From positions 1-42,064 of the forward strand of contig JAICTV010000018.1 in NCBI GenBank assembly GCA_025936175.1: DNA of 42,064 nucleotides, given 5' to 3'. The position numbers and the translations under genes were made by a program. The notes under the pieces were generated by a model. That model made no database searches and was not told where the DNA came from. It saw only the letters and a list, made by a program, of their open reading frames with translations. Below, piece by piece: positions 39,801 through 42,064 of this stretch. The DNA comes from Phycisphaerae bacterium. Its GTDB lineage: Bacteria > Planctomycetota > Phycisphaerae > Tepidisphaerales > Tepidisphaeraceae. Within the stretch, counting starts at the first letter, position 1. Each line of letters begins with the position of its first letter.

Positions 39801-39849
39801 CAAAACAGAACCGCCCGCACGACTCGATCGTGCGGGCGGTTCTGTTTTG
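39801..39849. terminator. Perfect bidirectional terminator
   Basis: A perfect 22-bp stem (CAAAACAGAACCGCCCGCAC... paired with its complement ...GCGGGCGGTTCTGTTTTG, 5-nt loop). The A and T runs on either side of the GC-rich core make it a terminator for both strands. It lies between two converging genes, the secreted protein (stop 39773) and the minus-strand beta-solenoid gene (stop 39879). Confidence 0.92.
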
Positions 39850-39878
39850 ATGGATGAAGCGAAACCGCGCGGCGGCGA

Positions 39879-42064
39879 TTACTTGGTCACCAGGTCGCCC
39901 TTGTTATCGCCGACGATCGTGGTCGTCCCGAAAACTCCCGCCTTGACGATCGCGCCGTCCTCGAAGTCGCCGCCGATGATCAACTGCTGCAGCGTCTTGT
40001 TCACGTCCAGGACGGCGCTGGTGACGAAGTCGCCGTTGGTGACGAACTTGGTCAAGCCGCCGCCAGAGTGCGTGCCCTGCGACCCGTAGACGGTACCCAC
40101 CCGGATGGTTCCGATGCTTTGCGACGCGGAAACGTTCCCGTAGAGCGAGCGGCCGGTGGTGAAGGTGCCGATGGTTCCGCTGGGGCCGCCGGCGGCGAGA
40201 CTGGAGGTCCCGCGGAAGGACCCGCCGACGTACACGTTGCCCACCGGGCCGGAAACCACCAGGCTGTTGCGCAGGGCGTCTTTGCCGATGGCGATGGTGT
40301 CGACGCGACCGGCGGTGAGCTGAACGCTGTCCATGTAGTCGTCGGTCGAGATCGAGCTGAGGTTGTTGCCGATGTTGAACAACGCCGCCCGCATGGTGTT
40401 GGCCTTGATCGTTCCGACGTCGCGTGAGACGAGCAAGGCGGTGAGGTCGATCGACCCGCCGGCGCTGACGCCCTTGCGCTGCGGGGCCTGCGGCGTCGTG
40501 CCGGTCATGACATACAGATCGGTCAGCGGATTGGGCTTGGTGCCGAAGAACGGATCGATCGCAAGCGACCCGCTGAGCAGGACGCCCGGCTCGAAAGCGC
40601 TGGTGGTAAGGCGGTGCCCGTTGCCCAAGGCGGTCATGCTGTCGATGGATTGCCCGCCGCGCCAGAAGCAGCCGCGAATGCCGTAGCCGTCTGCCGTCAC
40701 CGCGCCGAAGCGCCCGTTGCCCAGGACGGTGAAGGTGCTGTTGGCGATGCCGAACCCGCCGGTCGAGGTGACCGCACCCATGTTCGCCGCGCGGGTGAGC
40801 AGCCCGATGATTCCGCCCGATCCCTTGGTGACGATGTTGTCGATCGCGCCGTCCAAAGTGATGACGGCGAAGCCGCCAAACTCCAGCGACGCCGACAGGT
40901 CCGCGCCGCTGCCGGTGTGGACGGCGGTCTGTGCGCCGCTGGCGGTGAGCACCTCGATGTCGGAGTTGATGATCGATCCGTCGGTCAGAGCGATGGTGCC
41001 GACGCCTTGTGAGGCGACGATGTCCCCGCGGATGTCGGAGTTGAGGCCCTGGTTGGTTACTTTTTCGACGCGTCCCAGCCCGGTGGTCGCCGAGCCGGCC
41101 TGCGCGGCGCAGTAGATCCCGGCGCGGCCGAGGTTGCCGGTGCCGCTGGGCATCAGCCCTTCGCCGACGTTGACGCTGCGAAGCTGTCCCTTCGCGTAGA
41201 TGGCGCCGACGATGCCTTCGAAGACGCCCTTGACTCCCGCGCCGTCGGCGTTGGCGGTGATGTTCTGCGCGCGGCCGACGATCATGACGTTGCCGATCGA
41301 TTGCGTGGCGCGCAGATCCACCACGGCGGGATTCGCTTCGGTGCCGCCGTTGATCACGATCGCGTTCTTCGCGTGCAGGAAGGGGAAGGTGTCGCCCTCG
41401 ACCTCCGAGCTGCCCGGGTTGTCCGCCACCGCGGTTCCTTCCACGTCCATTCCCGGCCGCAGCGAGCTGTTGGCGATGCCGAGCGTCGTTCCTTCCAGCA
41501 GGCCGACGGTTCCGATGCGGGTATTGACGATTTCGCCGGGCGTGCGGTTTCGGATGCTCTGGAAGTTGGTGCCTTGGATCATGAACACGTCGATGCGTCC
41601 GCCTTTGAGATCGACGCCCATGGTATTGATGCTGTTGGGATCGAGCTCGAAGGGATCGTCGCCGGTGCCGACGATTCCGTCGGGGCCGGCGTCGGGGTTG
41701 AGCGTGTCGCCGGAGACATTGAAGACAAGACCGGGTCCGGGGTCGGCGGTGCCGGCGTTGATGGTGCCGATCTCGGCGCTCCCGCCGCTGGTCCGCACCT
41801 GCACGCCGCGCGTGCTGTCCACGCGGACGATCACCACGCCGCCGCCGCCCGTGTTGTTCACGCTTCGCGCGATCGGGTAGGTCAGCACCGTGAGCGTCCC
41901 GGAGTTGTTCAGCGGGTTGCCGTTGGCGTCGAGGATCGGATTGCCGTTGACGTCCGTTTCGTCTTCGATCGTCGGGGTGAGCTTGACCTGCGCGCCCGAG
42001 TCGTCGGTGATGTTCGCCGCCTGGCCCTGCACGAACGTCGTTTCTTCCGGCTGGCTGCCGCCGA
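39879..42064 (-). CDS. Large secreted beta-solenoid-like protein, C-terminal part
   Basis: The frame runs off the right edge, so the 5' end is missing; 728 residues are visible. The protein is Gly/Ser/Thr/Val-rich with repeated short beta units (SIGTIRVGTVYGS, RIGTVGLLEGTTLG, IGNVMIVGRAQNITANADG, VGTIKANTMRAALFNIG), each about 20-25 residues, resembling a parallel beta-helix surface protein. A segment DTLNPDAGPDGIVGTGDDPFEL has the look of a calcium-binding repeat. No catalytic motif and no PEP-CTERM tail are seen; it ends TTTIVGDNKGDLVTK. It converges on the preceding secreted-protein gene with the shared terminator between. Confidence 0.75.
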   Translation of the reverse strand, partial: GGSQPEETTFVQGQAANITDDSGAQVKLTPTIEDETDVNGNPILDANGNPLNNSGTLTVLTYPIARSVNNTGGGGVVIVRVDSTRGVQVRTSGGSAEIGTINAGTADPGPGLVFNVSGDTLNPDAGPDGIVGTGDDPFELDPNSINTMGVDLKGGRIDVFMIQGTNFQSIRNRTPGEIVNTRIGTVGLLEGTTLGIANSSLRPGMDVEGTAVADNPGSSEVEGDTFPFLHAKNAIVINGGTEANPAVVDLRATQSIGNVMIVGRAQNITANADGAGVKGVFEGIVGAIYAKGQLRSVNVGEGLMPSGTGNLGRAGIYCAAQAGSATTGLGRVEKVTNQGLNSDIRGDIVASQGVGTIALTDGSIINSDIEVLTASGAQTAVHTGSGADLSASLEFGGFAVITLDGAIDNIVTKGSGGIIGLLTRAANMGAVTSTGGFGIANSTFTVLGNGRFGAVTADGYGIRGCFWRGGQSIDSMTALGNGHRLTTSAFEPGVLLSGSLAIDPFFGTKPNPLTDLYVMTGTTPQAPQRKGVSAGGSIDLTALLVSRDVGTIKANTMRAALFNIGNNLSSISTDDYMDSVQLTAGRVDTIAIGKDALRNSLVVSGPVGNVYVGGSFRGTSSLAAGGPSGTIGTFTTGRSLYGNVSASQSIGTIRVGTVYGSQGTHSGGGLTKFVTNGDFVTSAVLDVNKTLQQLIIGGDFEDGAIVKAGVFGTTTIVGDNKGDLVTK

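Noticed and set aside
1-42064. tRNA, rRNA, CRISPR, transposase or prophage genes
   Set aside because: None could be recognised by eye on either strand; a dedicated tRNA scan was not possible.

Overview
This is a GC-rich, gene-dense chromosomal window from a diderm bacterium. The best fit is the Planctomycetota, probably the Phycisphaerae/Tepidisphaerales side. That placement is inferred from the combination of a PEP-CTERM C-terminal signal, an ECF-type sigma domain with a long extracytoplasmic extension, an M56/BlaI pair, a futalosine-pathway menaquinone gene, outer-membrane porin and Mla-type genes and a complete rod-shape operon. No rRNA, tRNA, CRISPR array, transposase or phage gene was seen.

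Layout. 1-11 kb: the end of a porin-like gene, mtnA, an AsmA-like membrane protein, a C45-type lipoprotein hydrolase on the minus strand, a membrane-anchored DUF155-like protein, a blaI/M56-peptidase pair whose peptidase carries a secretin-like C-terminus, a secreted polysaccharide-export-like protein and a dicarboxylate symporter. 11.5-16.5 kb: mqnC with a palindromic element inserted in its reading frame, then minus-strand genes for a LuxR-type regulator, a HEAT-repeat protein and an amidohydrolase. 16.6-20.8 kb: a roughly 955-residue protein that joins an ECF sigma factor, a transmembrane helix, a beta-repeat ectodomain and a PEP-CTERM tail. It lies tail-to-tail with an operon for a HEAT lipoprotein, an RsbW-like kinase and a STAS antagonist. 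20.9-25 kb: a small membrane protein, a coupled lipoprotein / arabinokinase-like GHMP kinase / inositol-phosphatase-like operon, and a divergent methyltransferase.

25-32.4 kb is the cell-elongation operon (minus strand, order mreB-mreC-mreD-mrdA-membrane protein-rodA). 33-36 kb is an mlaE-mlaF-mlaD lipid-transport operon. 36-42 kb holds a 3D-domain wall protein, a cobalamin-binding-like protein, proB, a Tyr/Pro/Gly-rich secreted protein and the end of a large beta-solenoid-like secreted protein.

The most unusual features are the sigma-factor/PEP-CTERM fusion beside partner-switching genes; at least six families of long palindromic elements spread between (and once inside) genes; the M56 peptidase with a secretin-like sensor; and several genes whose -10-like hexamer sits only 9-10 nt before the start codon, suggesting leaderless or nearly leaderless mRNAs.
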